Assembly: GCA_019916065.1 (NCBI GenBank)
Contig: CM034236.1
Location: 53,658,690-53,722,689, forward strand
Direction of reading: 5' to 3'
DNA from: Vitellaria paradoxa
Lineage: Eukaryota; Streptophyta; Magnoliopsida; Ericales; Sapotaceae
Length of the DNA stretch: 64,000 bases
This document shows positions 12,301 to 23,600 of this stretch, one piece after another (within the stretch, counting starts at the first letter, position 1; the number at the start of each line of letters is the position of its first letter). Below the pieces are notes generated by a model. The model was not told the DNA's origin, made no database searches, and worked only from the letters and a program-made list of their open reading frames with translations. The position numbers were made by a program, and so were the translations under genes.

Positions 12301-15300
12301 AAGGAGGAAAAAGCATTTTTTTAAGGGGAGGGAGGCAGATGTGGAGCATGGAAGATCTAAATTCTAAAGCATGTAAAAGCACACGGGATTGTAATATATA
12401 ACTGTCTTAATCCAGTTAGTATATTAGTTAGCAACTTTGTGATAGTATCTGTTTAGCTGGCTTGACAAAGTTCAAGATGCTCAAGGACAAGAAACAAAGC
12501 TTGTTAGATGGCCTGACAGGGTTTGAGATGCGCAAATGAAAGCTCAAAACCTAGCTTTTTATTGGAAATCAGAATGCGTTCCCTTGGCTAATTTCTGGTG
12601 GAAACACGCCTCAAGTAGCAAGCAATATTCTATGCAAAGTGGCATAATCAATGCTAAAGTGCCTTGCAATCTTACTATCATCAGCAGTGGAGTAAGTTTT
12701 GAAGAGATCATAGTACTATGACTCCGTTTGGGGTGACAAAAAGTGTAAAAAACACTAAAAAACTCTAAAAGTTATTCACTTTTTATCTCATTGTATGAAT
12801 TAAGAACTCACAACTTATTTCATTTTATCTCACTTTTTGTCACTCTAAACGTACCTTATATCGGTCTGTGCAAACACTTGGTATTTTTCAAATGTCTGAT
12901 ATGTGCAGGACAAAATGGCATGAAAATGGTTGTGGGATCCGTGTCCTGGTATGGCAATTGTCAGATCATGCCTAATAAACGCTTCCAACAAAAGAATAAA
13001 GCAATATGCTTTCAGTTAATTAGGAGTTCATGAGATACGTCTTCATTTTGTTTCTGGTGTCTTGGGCTTTATGAAGTATCCCAATGCAATACACTTAATC
13101 TAACCAGTATTACTAGTTCAAAAAGATTCTCTTGGAATTTATATTACCAGTCAAATAAAAATTGATGCTATGTTTATAGTTCATTCATGTTTTATGCATG
13201 TGCTTTTCCTTAGAAAAATGGGAGGCAAAATCATTTTCCTTTTACAAAAAAGATACCTTGTATATGACCTGAAGAAATTGCAACCTTCTATTATATATTG
13301 ATTTTATTTATTTATTTATTTATTTTTGGGTGGGGTGGGTGGGGAGAGAGAATGGCAAATGACACCTATCCTACATGGTGTCATTCTACAGGATGCTTTA
13401 GGGATAGAGGCAGGTGGACTTCCAGTGGGTCACATTGTGGAAAGCAGGTGCCCCCAGAAGGTGGCATTCTTCACATGTTGCTTAATACAAGGCAATACCC
13501 TGATTATAAATAATCCGATCAAAAGAAGGTAGGTTACTATCAATTGATGTTGCCTTTGCAAGGAGGTGGGGGAATCTATTAACCACCTTTTTGTGCATTG
13601 CTCATCGATCAAGGAGCTATTGGAGATTGTGTTGCTGCACTTCGAGATGCGGGGGGCGTACCACGGGGGTGGGGGCAGCGTTTACCACGAGGAGGAGGAA
13701 AGCTTCATTTATTTTTGTATAGCATGGATGATTTGGGGAGGAAGGCACATAAGAACTAGGGAGTTGAGTGTCCTTTGGTTAGGTTAAATAGCAAAATTTT
13801 GGCTATTCTTTTTTTTTTGGGGGGGGGGGGGGAACTTGATTTATATAATTATTTTTATTTTTGTTTACAATTTTGTTGTAGTTTTGAGCCCTTAGGGTCT
13901 TTATACATCGGTGGCAATGCCTTCTCATACACTCTTGTTTATTTATCAAAAAAACTATTTTTGTTGTTGAATTTCATTGCGTGATCAAAAACTTCAGCGC
14001 GCATTTTGAAATAATTATCATCTTTACTGGATTTGACTAGGCTATTCTTCCCCACCGTCTAGAAGAGTACCAAAGGCTGAGATGTAGGGTTGCTTTTCAT
14101 GCCTTAAGGTTCCGGCAGGAGGTCCAGGAACTTGCGACTAAGATATTAAATAGGTAAATCTCTACTCCCCGTGAACTATTGTTCAATCCATTATTGTTAT
14201 CAATGTTAAGGCTTTTTGCTAATCTTCTAATATATATAAAGGTTAAGAGCTCCTGGAAGGCCATTTATAGCCTATGACCCTGGGATGACTAGAGATGCTT
14301 TAGCATATTATGGCTGTGCAGAGCTTTTCCAGGTACTTGCTTGATGTTCTCAAGGCATGATATTGATTTATAATCTAATTTTTATGCCTCAAAATGCAAA
14401 GCTTATTCAGCATTATGTATTTTGTCTTCAAACACTACCAAGGATGTACATACTGAACTCATTCAGCACAGACGGTCATGGATGATAAAACGGGGGATTG
14501 TCAAAGGGAATCTTACTGTGAATTCAGCAGAGCAGCGTCTCAATGGTTCCTGTCCACTTATGCCCGAAGAGGTGAGAAACTCTTTATCATTTTAACTTTC
14601 AGGTGTAACATTTTCTGTGAAAATGCAGTCATGTGAAAGATGATATTATCTGATACCCTTTCTAAAAATCTACATTTAGATAGCCAATAATGAGGAGTTA
14701 GCAATCTAATTACAGATGGTTTGATCAGCTCCATTCAGCCAGTTAAGATCTGTTAAGTGGAAATTATTCTCAAGGAAAATATATACAACCTTATGATGTG
14801 AGTGACCTTTTAATGCAGATTGGTATTCTTCTTCGTGCTTATGGATACTCCTGGGACACAATTATTTATATCTCTGGTGGGGAGGTCTTTGGTGGATTGA
14901 AGAAGTTAATCCCACTTCATGGTATGTTTGAAAATGTTGTTGACAGGACCTCCCTAAGCACAGCATGGGAAATCAGTAGACTGTATGGTCATGAAGCTAA
15001 CCTTGTTGACAAAAATCCAAGAACTTCATCTTTTGTTAAAAAAGAAAAGGAACGTGAAGCATGGAAAACTTCAGGTCCCCGTCCTCGTCCACTGCCACCA
15101 CCCCCAGCACGGCCCAAATACCCATATAATATTGAAGGTTGGTGGGGTTGGGTAGCTGAAAGTGATAATGAGCCCGAGAGTACTGTTATGGAGTTGAGGA
15201 TGAATGCTCATAAATTACTATGGGAAGCAATTGACTACACAATATGCGTTGAAGCTGATGTGTTCATTCCTGGATTTGATCGTGATGGTAAGGGACACCC

Positions 15301-16399
15301 TAATTTTGCAAGCTTGGTTATGGGGCACAGGCTTTATCAATCAGCTACATCAAAAACGTACAGGCTAGACAGGTGCTTTACTATCTTTATTTCTCTCTTC
15401 TCCCATCCAAAACACAACTCTCACCTCCGAAAAAAAAAAAAAAATTGGTGTTGGGGTTGCACAGACATGCGTGAAACAAGCATTGTTGGAGTAATTCTTT
15501 TTCATCCAGCACAAACTAAATCAGAAATGTTGGACAATGATGCAAACACTCGCGGATCAATCTGAAACTATTGCGGAAATGAACAAGAGTTTTTTTTTTT
15601 GGTTGTGTGTGGATATTCTACATACTGCTTGAAGTTTCTCTTTTTTCAGCTGAGCAACATTGTGCTGCACCAAGACAGTAGGTTTTCTCTGGTTCAATCT
15701 TCCACTTTGATCTTGATGTTTCAATGGTCTTTTTTTGTATTTCACAACTTTTCAACTTTGTGGTGTCAATAATTTTCTTATGCTATGCATGCTGACATTC
15801 TAACTGGCAAATGTGCTGGAACCCAAAGCTCTATATTTGATACTGATTAAATATGTTTTTATTTGAGCAACACTACGTATAAATCCATGTCAATTTTCTC
15901 TCAACTTTTTTTTTTTTCTCACCACAGAAGAGTTGTAGTCAAACTTCTAGAAGAGATCCGCGATCACCTATATCAAGCCAAGCACACCTGGATAACATCT
16001 GTACGCAGGCATCTGAGGAAAGCATTACTAGAGGGACTAACAGTTGAATCCACACAATCAAAGCCAATGTCCTTCCTCTCTCACCCTCTCCCAGAGTGTT
16101 CCTGCTTGAGCTATGGCCATACTGAAACATCACCTCATGCTTCAAGTCCTCGAACTCAATCGTATGTTCAGGCTGCTCTCGGAGTTACACATCGTTGCCC
16201 TGCTTGGATGGACAACGGTACAGTCATACAATCAAGAGAGAGAGAAAGAGAGGAGGATCTTGATGAGGATGATTCCACATCATCCGGATTTTTCTTTTCA
16301 AATAGTGGTGGAAATCATGGTGGTGGAGGTGGAGAAATAAACAACAAAGAAGAAGCTCAAATGGAGGATCAAGAAGAATTAGAGGCTGCAGAAAGATAA
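9323..16399 (+). CDS. O-fucosyltransferase-like protein, divergent motif
   Basis: Plant member of the GDP-fucose O-fucosyltransferase-like family; these are type II Golgi membrane proteins, mostly of unproven substrate. Ten exons join in frame: 9323-9520, 10088-10172, 11560-11630, 11710-11798, 11942-12185, 14041-14153, 14242-14332, 14443-14571, 14819-15372 and 15928-16399, giving 681 aa. A second in-frame ATG at 9341 (MVFKSK) would give 675 aa and may be the true start. A signal anchor spans about residues 15-34. The fold is recognisable from IRGGFHDVRNSICDVVVVAR, VSDGGCLQ-like segments, the NGSCPLMPEE stretch and GGEVFGG. Where most family members have [14 protein letters not shown], this protein has YDPGMTRDALAYYGC (278-292), lacking the His-Leu-Arg. 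A proline-rich stretch (PRPLPPPPARP) and an acidic C-terminal tail (EEDLDEDD) follow. I recall orthologues with the same change, so it is a clade feature rather than damage. Exact substrate unknown. Confidence 0.88.
12721..12855. mobile_element. Small intronic MITE
   Basis: In intron 5 of the O-fucosyltransferase gene, the ends CCGTTTGGGGTGACAAAAAGTG and CACTTTTTGTCACTCTAAACG pair as terminal inverted repeats of about 24 bp with a few mismatches, enclosing about 135 bp in all. No target duplication could be fixed. A similar but partial terminus (GTTTGGTAGACAAAAAGTGAG) occurs at 19984. Confidence 0.6.
13400..13640 (+). mobile_element. LINE reverse-transcriptase zinc-binding (zf-RVT) fossil
   Basis: One reading frame gives PQKVAFFTC-LIQG-TLIINN then CCLCKEVGESINHLFVHCSS. 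This is the zf-RVT signature found at the C-terminus of plant LINE (L1-type) ORF2, with CxLCK and HLFxHC intact. The frame is broken by an in-frame TAG at 13530-13532 and TGA at 13545-13547, and no reverse transcriptase precedes it. It is a dead, 5'-truncated fragment lying in the sense direction within intron 5 of the O-fucosyltransferase gene. Confidence 0.75.
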
Positions 16400-16979
16400 G
16401 CAGGGGCTAAATTGAATTACATCAGGTAGCCCCCTCTGCCTCATAAAATATATAATTTGCTGCTTTGAAGAAGAGAAACTTGTTCTAGCAAACTGGGATT
16501 TAATTTTACCAAGGTGGTAAAACAGGATTTTGTACCATGGTGCAACAACTCAGTCACTCCTGACCTTAAGTTTTTGCCCAAGGAAGTCAGATTATTGGTT
16601 TTGGTGTTATGAAATTTCATGTCTATGGAGTTCTGATATCAAAGGCAATCTGAAGTATCCAGATCATCAGCACAGCTGTTTAACTGGCTTGGGCACGTGT
16701 TCTACATACATAGTCTTTGACCCAGGTTTAGGTTTCGTTTTTCTGTGTACCATTTTTTTTTTTTTTTTTAATCTGTAGCAGTAAGAAGTAAGAACTGAGA
16801 AGCTTTATTAGCTAGTATCACATTTTGACTTCTCTGTAAGTAAGAACTGAGAAGCTTTGATTGTATAGCCAGTGTCTTTTAATTGTCTTTTTTGAACTTC
16901 CTTATAGCTCTGCATTCAACCTCACTATTCTTTTTGTTCTTGTTTTTGCATTCTCTCTCTCTCTCTCTCTCTCTCTCAA

Positions 16980-17505
16980 GGCACCGTTTGGAGTGTTATA
17001 AAACTCCAAAAAAAACTCTAACAATCTCTATAATTCACTAAAATCCTTTATCACATGTTTACTTTTTTCGCCTTTACTAATTTCAAAAAATTTTAATATT
17101 TCACTAAAAAAATAAAAAATTTGTAACGAAATTAATCGAGTGCAAAATTTTTTTTCATAATCATATTTTTCGTGTCGAAAACTTTCAAACAAGTATAATT
17201 GTTATTAATTTATCTCTATTTTTTAAAATTTGTTAAAATGGATTTGGACAAACCGTTCTAACGGTTCTAACGGTTTATCGGTATAGATCCGTTAGAACGG
17301 ATTTATAAGGCCATTTTAACGGTTTTGGCATTATCTAGAGAGAGAAGAAGCATTTTTTTGTATCTGTTAAAACAGATTTGAGAAATCGTTCTAATAGTTT
17401 TAGTACTGTTCATCTCTAAAAAATATAATTTAGAAAAAAATATCAAACGTTATTTTTTATTACAAATCCCATTTTTTCTTGTTTTTTATCCTTCCAAACG
17501 CTACC
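16980..17505. mobile_element. MITE-like element with GTTTGGA termini and internal hairpins
   Basis: Left end GGCACCGTTTGGAGTG and right end CTTCCAAACGCTACC (reverse GGTAGCGTTTGGAAG) are inverted repeats. The 526-bp interior is non-coding and includes CCGTTCTAACGG followed by CCGTTAGAACGG (17253-17301), words also found inside the 6281-6646 element, so the two may be related. No certain target duplication was found. The element begins directly after a CT microsatellite. Confidence 0.55.
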
Positions 17506-17543
17506 AATATAAGTAAAGTAGAAAGTGGGAACTCAATTAGCCG

Positions 17544-17594
17544 ATTCATTCCTATACCATTTTTTTTTTTGGTAAGTATTCATTCCTATACCAT
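17544..17594. mobile_element. 17-bp insertion flanked by 17-bp target-site duplication
   Basis: The word ATTCATTCCTATACCAT occurs at 17544-17560 and again at 17578-17594. Between the copies lies only T10 followed by GGTAAGT. Read on the other strand this is ACTTACC plus a poly-A tail, as expected of an extremely truncated retroposed insertion. Simple duplication with slippage is the alternative. Confidence 0.5.
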
Positions 17595-17859
17595 GGTAGA
17601 AGGAAAAAATTGAAACGTGAAAAGATATAGGAAAAAATTGAAACGTGAAAAGATTTGGGACGAGGTTAAGATGAAATTTTTTGGCTCACCTAGACATTGT
17701 AACAAAATTTGGCTAGATTTTTAATTTTTCCTAATATATCACGAGATTTTGATGAAATTTTAACAATTTGATTAAATCACGATAAATTGAGAATATTGCG
17801 ATAATTCCTCAATAATTATGAATTTTGTAATAAATTTGTAAAACTCGCAAAGTTGTCTA

Positions 17860-18230
17860 TGTTGAAATTAATTAATATTTAATTCTCATAATTAGTTTCC
17901 TAATTAAAGTGGTTCATATAAGAATCTAAATTTGAAAAAGAATTATTTAGAAAGTTATTATTAGTAGAAGATTGTGAGCTAATTTTTTAATCATATCATT
18001 CTTTGATGGGCGGTAGAGATTTAATGATTAATTAGGAAATTGAGTCATCTCTCTCTATAAATAGTGAATGAATTCTATTAATTCATACACATTAAAAAAA
18101 TTACAACACATTAGGCTTTATAGGGCAAGAGGGAGAAACCCTAGTTTCCAAAAAAATGTTTTATTTTGTTGAAAGAGAAGATTCAAGAACAATAATTTTG
18201 AGGTAATTTTCGCATTCAAATTTTCAAAGT
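17860..18230 (+). mobile_element. Possible solo LTR remnant with promoter-like signals
   Basis: The segment begins TGTTGAAATTAATTAAT, resembling starts of plant Copia LTRs, and holds a TATA box (TATAAATAG, 18056-18064) followed by a leader-like stretch with GAGAAACCCTAG at 18133. No second LTR, primer-binding site or polyprotein fragment was found, and the right end is not defined. The call rests on resemblance only. Confidence 0.3.
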
Positions 18231-19658
18231 AATGGTTTAAGGTACGTATTCTTAATTGTATTATGTAAGTAAGCAAAATATATGAATATCATGAAGATAA
18301 AAATCCTGTATATTTAATTAAATATTATGTATTAATTTAATTATAAATTTACAGTCTAATCTCACGTTGTTCTACTAAAATTCTCTTGTTGCAACTTATA
18401 CGTACTATTAGAAATCTAAATTACCAACTATATTAATAACTAATAAGTATAAGCTAATAAAAAAAAAACCTTGGCTGCGGCATTGGAATCGAAGTGATGC
18501 CATGAAACTTTCAATATTGTTCATCAACAGTAATATTCTTGATTTGTTTCACTTTAATCAAAAATAATATATATACATATAATTATAATTTAAATTTATT
18601 TTTTAATTATTAACAGTTTATGTCTATATGTATAATATAATATAATGTATATATGTATCTTTTGGTATTTAATTGGCTATGCTCAAAAACAAAATATTAA
18701 CACTACAGAATTAATTTGTGACCCTATATTTGTTTGTTAAATTAAGTTTGTGCCTATGTAACCCAGATTTATGAAATAAAATATATTATATCATTATAAA
18801 TTTTTATAAATACACATATTATATAAATATTATGTTTATGTACATAGTAAAAATATTTTTTTATAGTATTTTTTAAATTTACATAAAATAGTCATATATA
18901 TTTGCACATGTTTATTAACAAACATATATATAAAAAATTGCAAGTTATTTTTTTGGCTCATTATTTTTGCATATAATTTAATGAATAATTTTTTTATCTA
19001 AGTAATTATAATTACAGATATAATAAAGAAAAATTATTACTTGATAAAAATTGTTATGGCCATAGCAAAATTAATGGTATATATTTTGTTGAATTATTTC
19101 CGAATTATTCTCAATTTTTTTAGCAAATTTGGGTATCATACCAAGATTTTTTATATTTTTTTTGAACTATCCCGAATAACTTTTGAATTATGAATTTTTC
19201 ATCTGTTTGACTAATTTTTAAATGCTGAATTCGTTATTATGGACCAGATTATGTTTAAAATTACAACAATTTCCTAAATAATCTAACTTTATATGTTGAG
19301 AAATTAAAGCATTCATGTTGAAATGTTTATTTTTACTATGTTATGAATTTGTATATTGATATTTTTATTATTTTCATTGATAGTTAGTTTGTAAATTTTT
19401 GTTTGTTATCTCATTTTCAAAAGTAATATAATAAATTATTATTGATCTGAAGCGCAGCTTCCAACAGGTTACCGACCGGAGCATGGCAAAAGAAAAGAAT
19501 TGCTCAGTAGAGGGGTTAGCAAGGGGAAAGGCCTCCCCCCCATACTTAGACGTGTCCAATAGGCACGTTAAGAATATTATTATTATTATTATGAATTTTA
19601 ATTTCAATTCTTAAATCCGTATCTAAAAATTTAGGGCCTTGTTTTTTATTTTTTATTT

Positions 19659-19923
19659 TAAGGGCATTTGTTATTTTATTATTTTAAAAATAAAAAAAAT
19701 AATTATAACGTATTTAGTTGTTTATATTTTAAAATTTTATTTTAGAAAACAGGAAATGAGTTTATACATAAAACGAAAAATGACAAAAAGTCATTTTGAG
19801 CGTTTTTAATTTACAACAAAGAAAATATCTAAATAAAGAAAATAGAGCATTTTTTATTTTCTTACTTTAAGCATAAAACAGAAAATAGTAAATAGAAAAT
19901 AGACAATTAAACCAAATGTCACC
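19659..19923. mobile_element. Relative of the GGTGACATTTAG MITE family
   Basis: The right end AAACCAAATGTCACCTTA is the reverse of TAAGGTGACATTTGGTTT, nearly the left terminus of the element at 8658. The left end, TTAAGGGCATTTGTTATTT, is a decayed partner. The interior shares AGAAAAC/GAAAATAG-rich strings and GAGTTTATACATAAAACGAAAAATGAC-like words with the element at 37306. Length about 265 bp. Confidence 0.5.
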
Positions 19924-20677
19924 TTATTTATTAAAAAAAATTTAAATTATATTTTTACAATAAAAAAAACGAAGTTAGGGGGTGTTTGGTAGACAAAAAG
20001 TGAGACAAAAAATATAATAAAAATAAAAAGATGTGACATAAAGGTAAAGGTGAAATGTAAAAAAATTTAATTAGATGAAAATATAAGAAATAATTAAAGT
20101 TAGTGAGTTTTGGTGATTTTTTTTTTTTGGGTGGGAGATAGCGGGCGATATCCAGCCACGCGCTCCCGCTGCCACCTGGGTTAACCCATGAAATCGAGAC
20201 GGACCAACCCAGTAGCAACGGGTACCAGCAAACAAAGTGAGGAGTGCAGCTTATGGAACGCCACTAGTCACGCGCACATTAGTGCAGGCCACTACGCAAT
20301 TAATGTTTTTAGTGGAAGGTTTTGTTTGCCAACTAGCCTGCTAGGGCTTCAATGTCCGTGACTGCTCGGAAAGTGTGCAATTTTATTTCTTGTTTTCCCA
20401 GAGCCCTCTCGCTCTCGGAGAAGGTAGGGCTCTTGTGGCCGGAGCTCTCATCGCCGGTCTATAACGCCGGCCACCACCAACACCACCACTTCCTTTATTT
20501 CTCTCTCACCCGACAGGTTTACTTTACCTCCCCCCTTCTCTCTCTCTATATATATATATATGTAAGCTCGTATGGATGTACTTTGCCATCTCTCTGCCAT
20601 TACTTGTTATTTTCTTCACAAGGTCCGTGGTTCAAATTTGCAGCTAATCAGGGCTGAAGAATTGGAGCTCTGGTAAA

Positions 20678-23600
20678 ATGGTGAGAAGCGTGAAGAGTCA
20701 CCACGAGGAGGAAGACGACGAAGATGAGGAACTGGTTCCGAGGAGCACGGATGGTTCTTCTACAGGTACAGACCAGCCAAATAGTATGAAATACAGACCC
20801 GTATATGCGTAACCACGTAATTTCTTTGGCTTGATTTTCTAAATTTGGTGGCCGACAGTAAAATTAGATGGTAAGAGCACTGATCAGAAGACAAATGCGC
20901 TTCGCACGAAGCACTCAGAGACAGAGCAGCGTAGAAGAAGCAAGATTAATGAAAGGCAAGAGCAATCAGCCTTCTCTTTTGTTGTTCCGTTATGTTATTA
21001 TGGGCGTATGGCAGTTTGAGTTTCTAGTGTGTTAGTGGCGCATGGTGTTCCTTTTTTATCAAATCTGAATTATTTGCATTGCTCATTTGCAGTGCAAAGC
21101 TCTTTGAGAATGTTAGTTTTGCATGTTGAAAAATTATGGACAAGGGGGTTGTTAGGAGTTTTGAAATTTTTTTTTGGTTGGGGGGGTGGGGGAGCTTTAA
21201 GGGTTCTGGAGCTTGGTTGCCCCTCGATCTGTCATTGTGTGCCAGTGCTATTGTATGATGGATGCTTGGCAGGACGCAAGTGCCTGGTCTAGTTTGAGAA
21301 TACAAGTTTAGTGTTTGCTTACCAGGTTTTACTTTGGAAATGTAGTCCAAGCTTCTTAAATAAGACTTGAGAATGTGGCATAGGGGAGGAGTTTGACCAG
21401 CAGAGCCATAGAATTTTAGGAAAAATGTTACTGTTGTTGATAAAAAAAAAAAATAAATAAAAAATCTAGTGGAAAATGTTACAGAAGGTAAATGCATTTT
21501 ATTAGTGAATAACTTGGTCGCAATTTTGATATCAGGAGTGTGTGCCTTGACTTCCAAATTTATAGTTTCATAATGACATTGACAATGATGGCTTTGTTCT
21601 CGGGTGACTGTATTATCTGAATCCACATGGCTTATGTTGGTTCAAATATATTTTCTCGTGATTTTGCAATCTTGTTTTGACTTTGTTGTCAATATTTGCT
21701 GCCAGTTTGTGATTAGATTTCTTAAAGAATATATGGATGTGGAGTAAGGTGGGAGATTCACCTGTTGGATGTGAGTACATATGAGAATTTGGGAAACTTT
21801 GTTGACAATATATTAGAAAACCTACTAATACTTTTTATGAAATATATTTTAACGACTGTCGTAAGTCCACTTGCAGTGACTTCAAAATCATGTTATCTGC
21901 AACTTTTGCTACCCTTTTTTTTTTTGACTTTGTGATCTCTATTGGTTTTTATTTAATCATTGCAACTTAATATAGGGATTCGAACTGTTTGGAACCTCAA
22001 CGGTGTCTTTGTGGCTACTTTTAGTGTACCTTCCTTGCCCAGTGTACCTCGTCACCTCCACTTAAAATCAAGGTTGTTAAAATCGAGATTTTACTTAAAA
22101 TCGGTAGAGGGTCCAAAAATCGTATCGTAAAATCGAATTGTAAAATCGTATGATTTTATTAAATTCCTATAAAATGAAAATATAGTCTATTATGCTATAA
22201 TTTTTCATTTAGAATTTCCATTTTTCTTGATAAGTTAATAATTTTATTAATAAGAGAAGAGGGAAAAGACATGTATCAAGAAAACTGCTATACGCATAAA
22301 TTTACTCATATTAATAAAATGAATCCTCAATAAAGTTTGCAAATGATTCTATATCTGGTTCTGTACTCCTTTTACCCAACTACATAATTGAGACCGTTAA
22401 CATGATTTGTATGATCTATACAATTGATATTAAAATATCGACTTCATTTTATCCTAATTTTTTGATGTATTTATAATATTTTATCATAGGTTTCTTGGTT
22501 TCTATCTTAACTACTACATTTAATTTATGGTAATCAATTTGGTGCAATAACGCACGTGGTACTCAACTAATGTAGTATAATAAATAATAGTGTTATAGAA
22601 TAAAACAAATCTAAAAAAAAAAAAAAGTAATAAGTGAAATAGTTGTGGCGCATTACTTGAAAAAAATCATAAAAATATATTTTATTTTACAAAATTATAC
22701 AAAAATCGCTTAATTTGTAAAATCGGTGAAATCGCCTATAAAATCGACATTTTACTGATTTTACGTCCCAAAATTGAGATTTTACCTATTTTGCCCCTAT
22801 TAAGATTTTACATAAAATCGAACAAGTTTTTCCACTCTAACATCGTAAAATCGTAAGATTTTAAGATTTAAATCAGGATTTTAACAACATTGCTTAAAAT
22901 TAATCTCCACATATATTGTTCCATGTAGTGGCATCGTGAGGTAGTGCATATAAATATGGATAATGCACATGTTGCCTTACACTGAACTCCAACCTCCAGG
23001 TGTAGGGCACCCTTGCTTGCTCAAAGATGCACTTTGAGCATCCCCATCCATATGCTAGCATCATAATGGGGTGCTTGGACAAAGGACAATGCACATTTTT
23101 CTTGCCCTTGAGCTCCAGGTGTTAAGAAGGCACCCATGTTTGCTCTCAGACACACTTTGGGTCCTAGTGTTATTGGAATTGGACCCATAGCCGGTCGGGT
23201 CTAATTAATTTACCGGGTGTTAAGAAGGCACCCATGTTTGCTCTCAGACACACTTTGGGTCCTAGTGTTATTGGAATTGGACCCCATAGCCGGTCGGGTC
23301 TAATTAATTTACCGGAAAGGCTCATGAACCAGAAGAAACCAAAATGCTGAATAGTTTTTTGAAAAACCTATGAACCAGGCAATTCAACACACTTAACCAG
23401 CTAGTTTTTGGAGAAAAACATAAAATAACTAGTAATATTGCTTTCCTACTATGTGGACGCCCTTTTAGGTCATTTAAAGAAAAAATAAAAAAAAATCCCA
23501 GATGGCTGTGCACCTCTTTCAGTCAAGCGATTTTCAATGATCCCCAAATTTCTTCACGTTCTTTCAACTTTGATGTTTCAATCAATGAGTTTATATCTAA

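Larger units (their letters stand above)
16400..20677. other. Spacer between the first O-fucosyltransferase gene and BIM2
   Basis: No gene was found. The start carries the 3' UTR, with a 21-bp direct repeat (AAGTAAGAACTGAGAAGCTT) near 16786 and 16837. A CT microsatellite lies at 16952-16977 and abuts a MITE (16980-17505). Then come a short insertion with target duplication (17544-17594), a 28-bp tandem repeat (17601-17656: GGAAAAAATTGAAACGTG core), a possible LTR (17860-18230), AT-rich sequence without structure to 19650, and a MITE relative (19659-19923). The last 550 bases are the promoter and leader of BIM2, with a CT/TA microsatellite at about 20538-20561. Confidence 0.55.
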
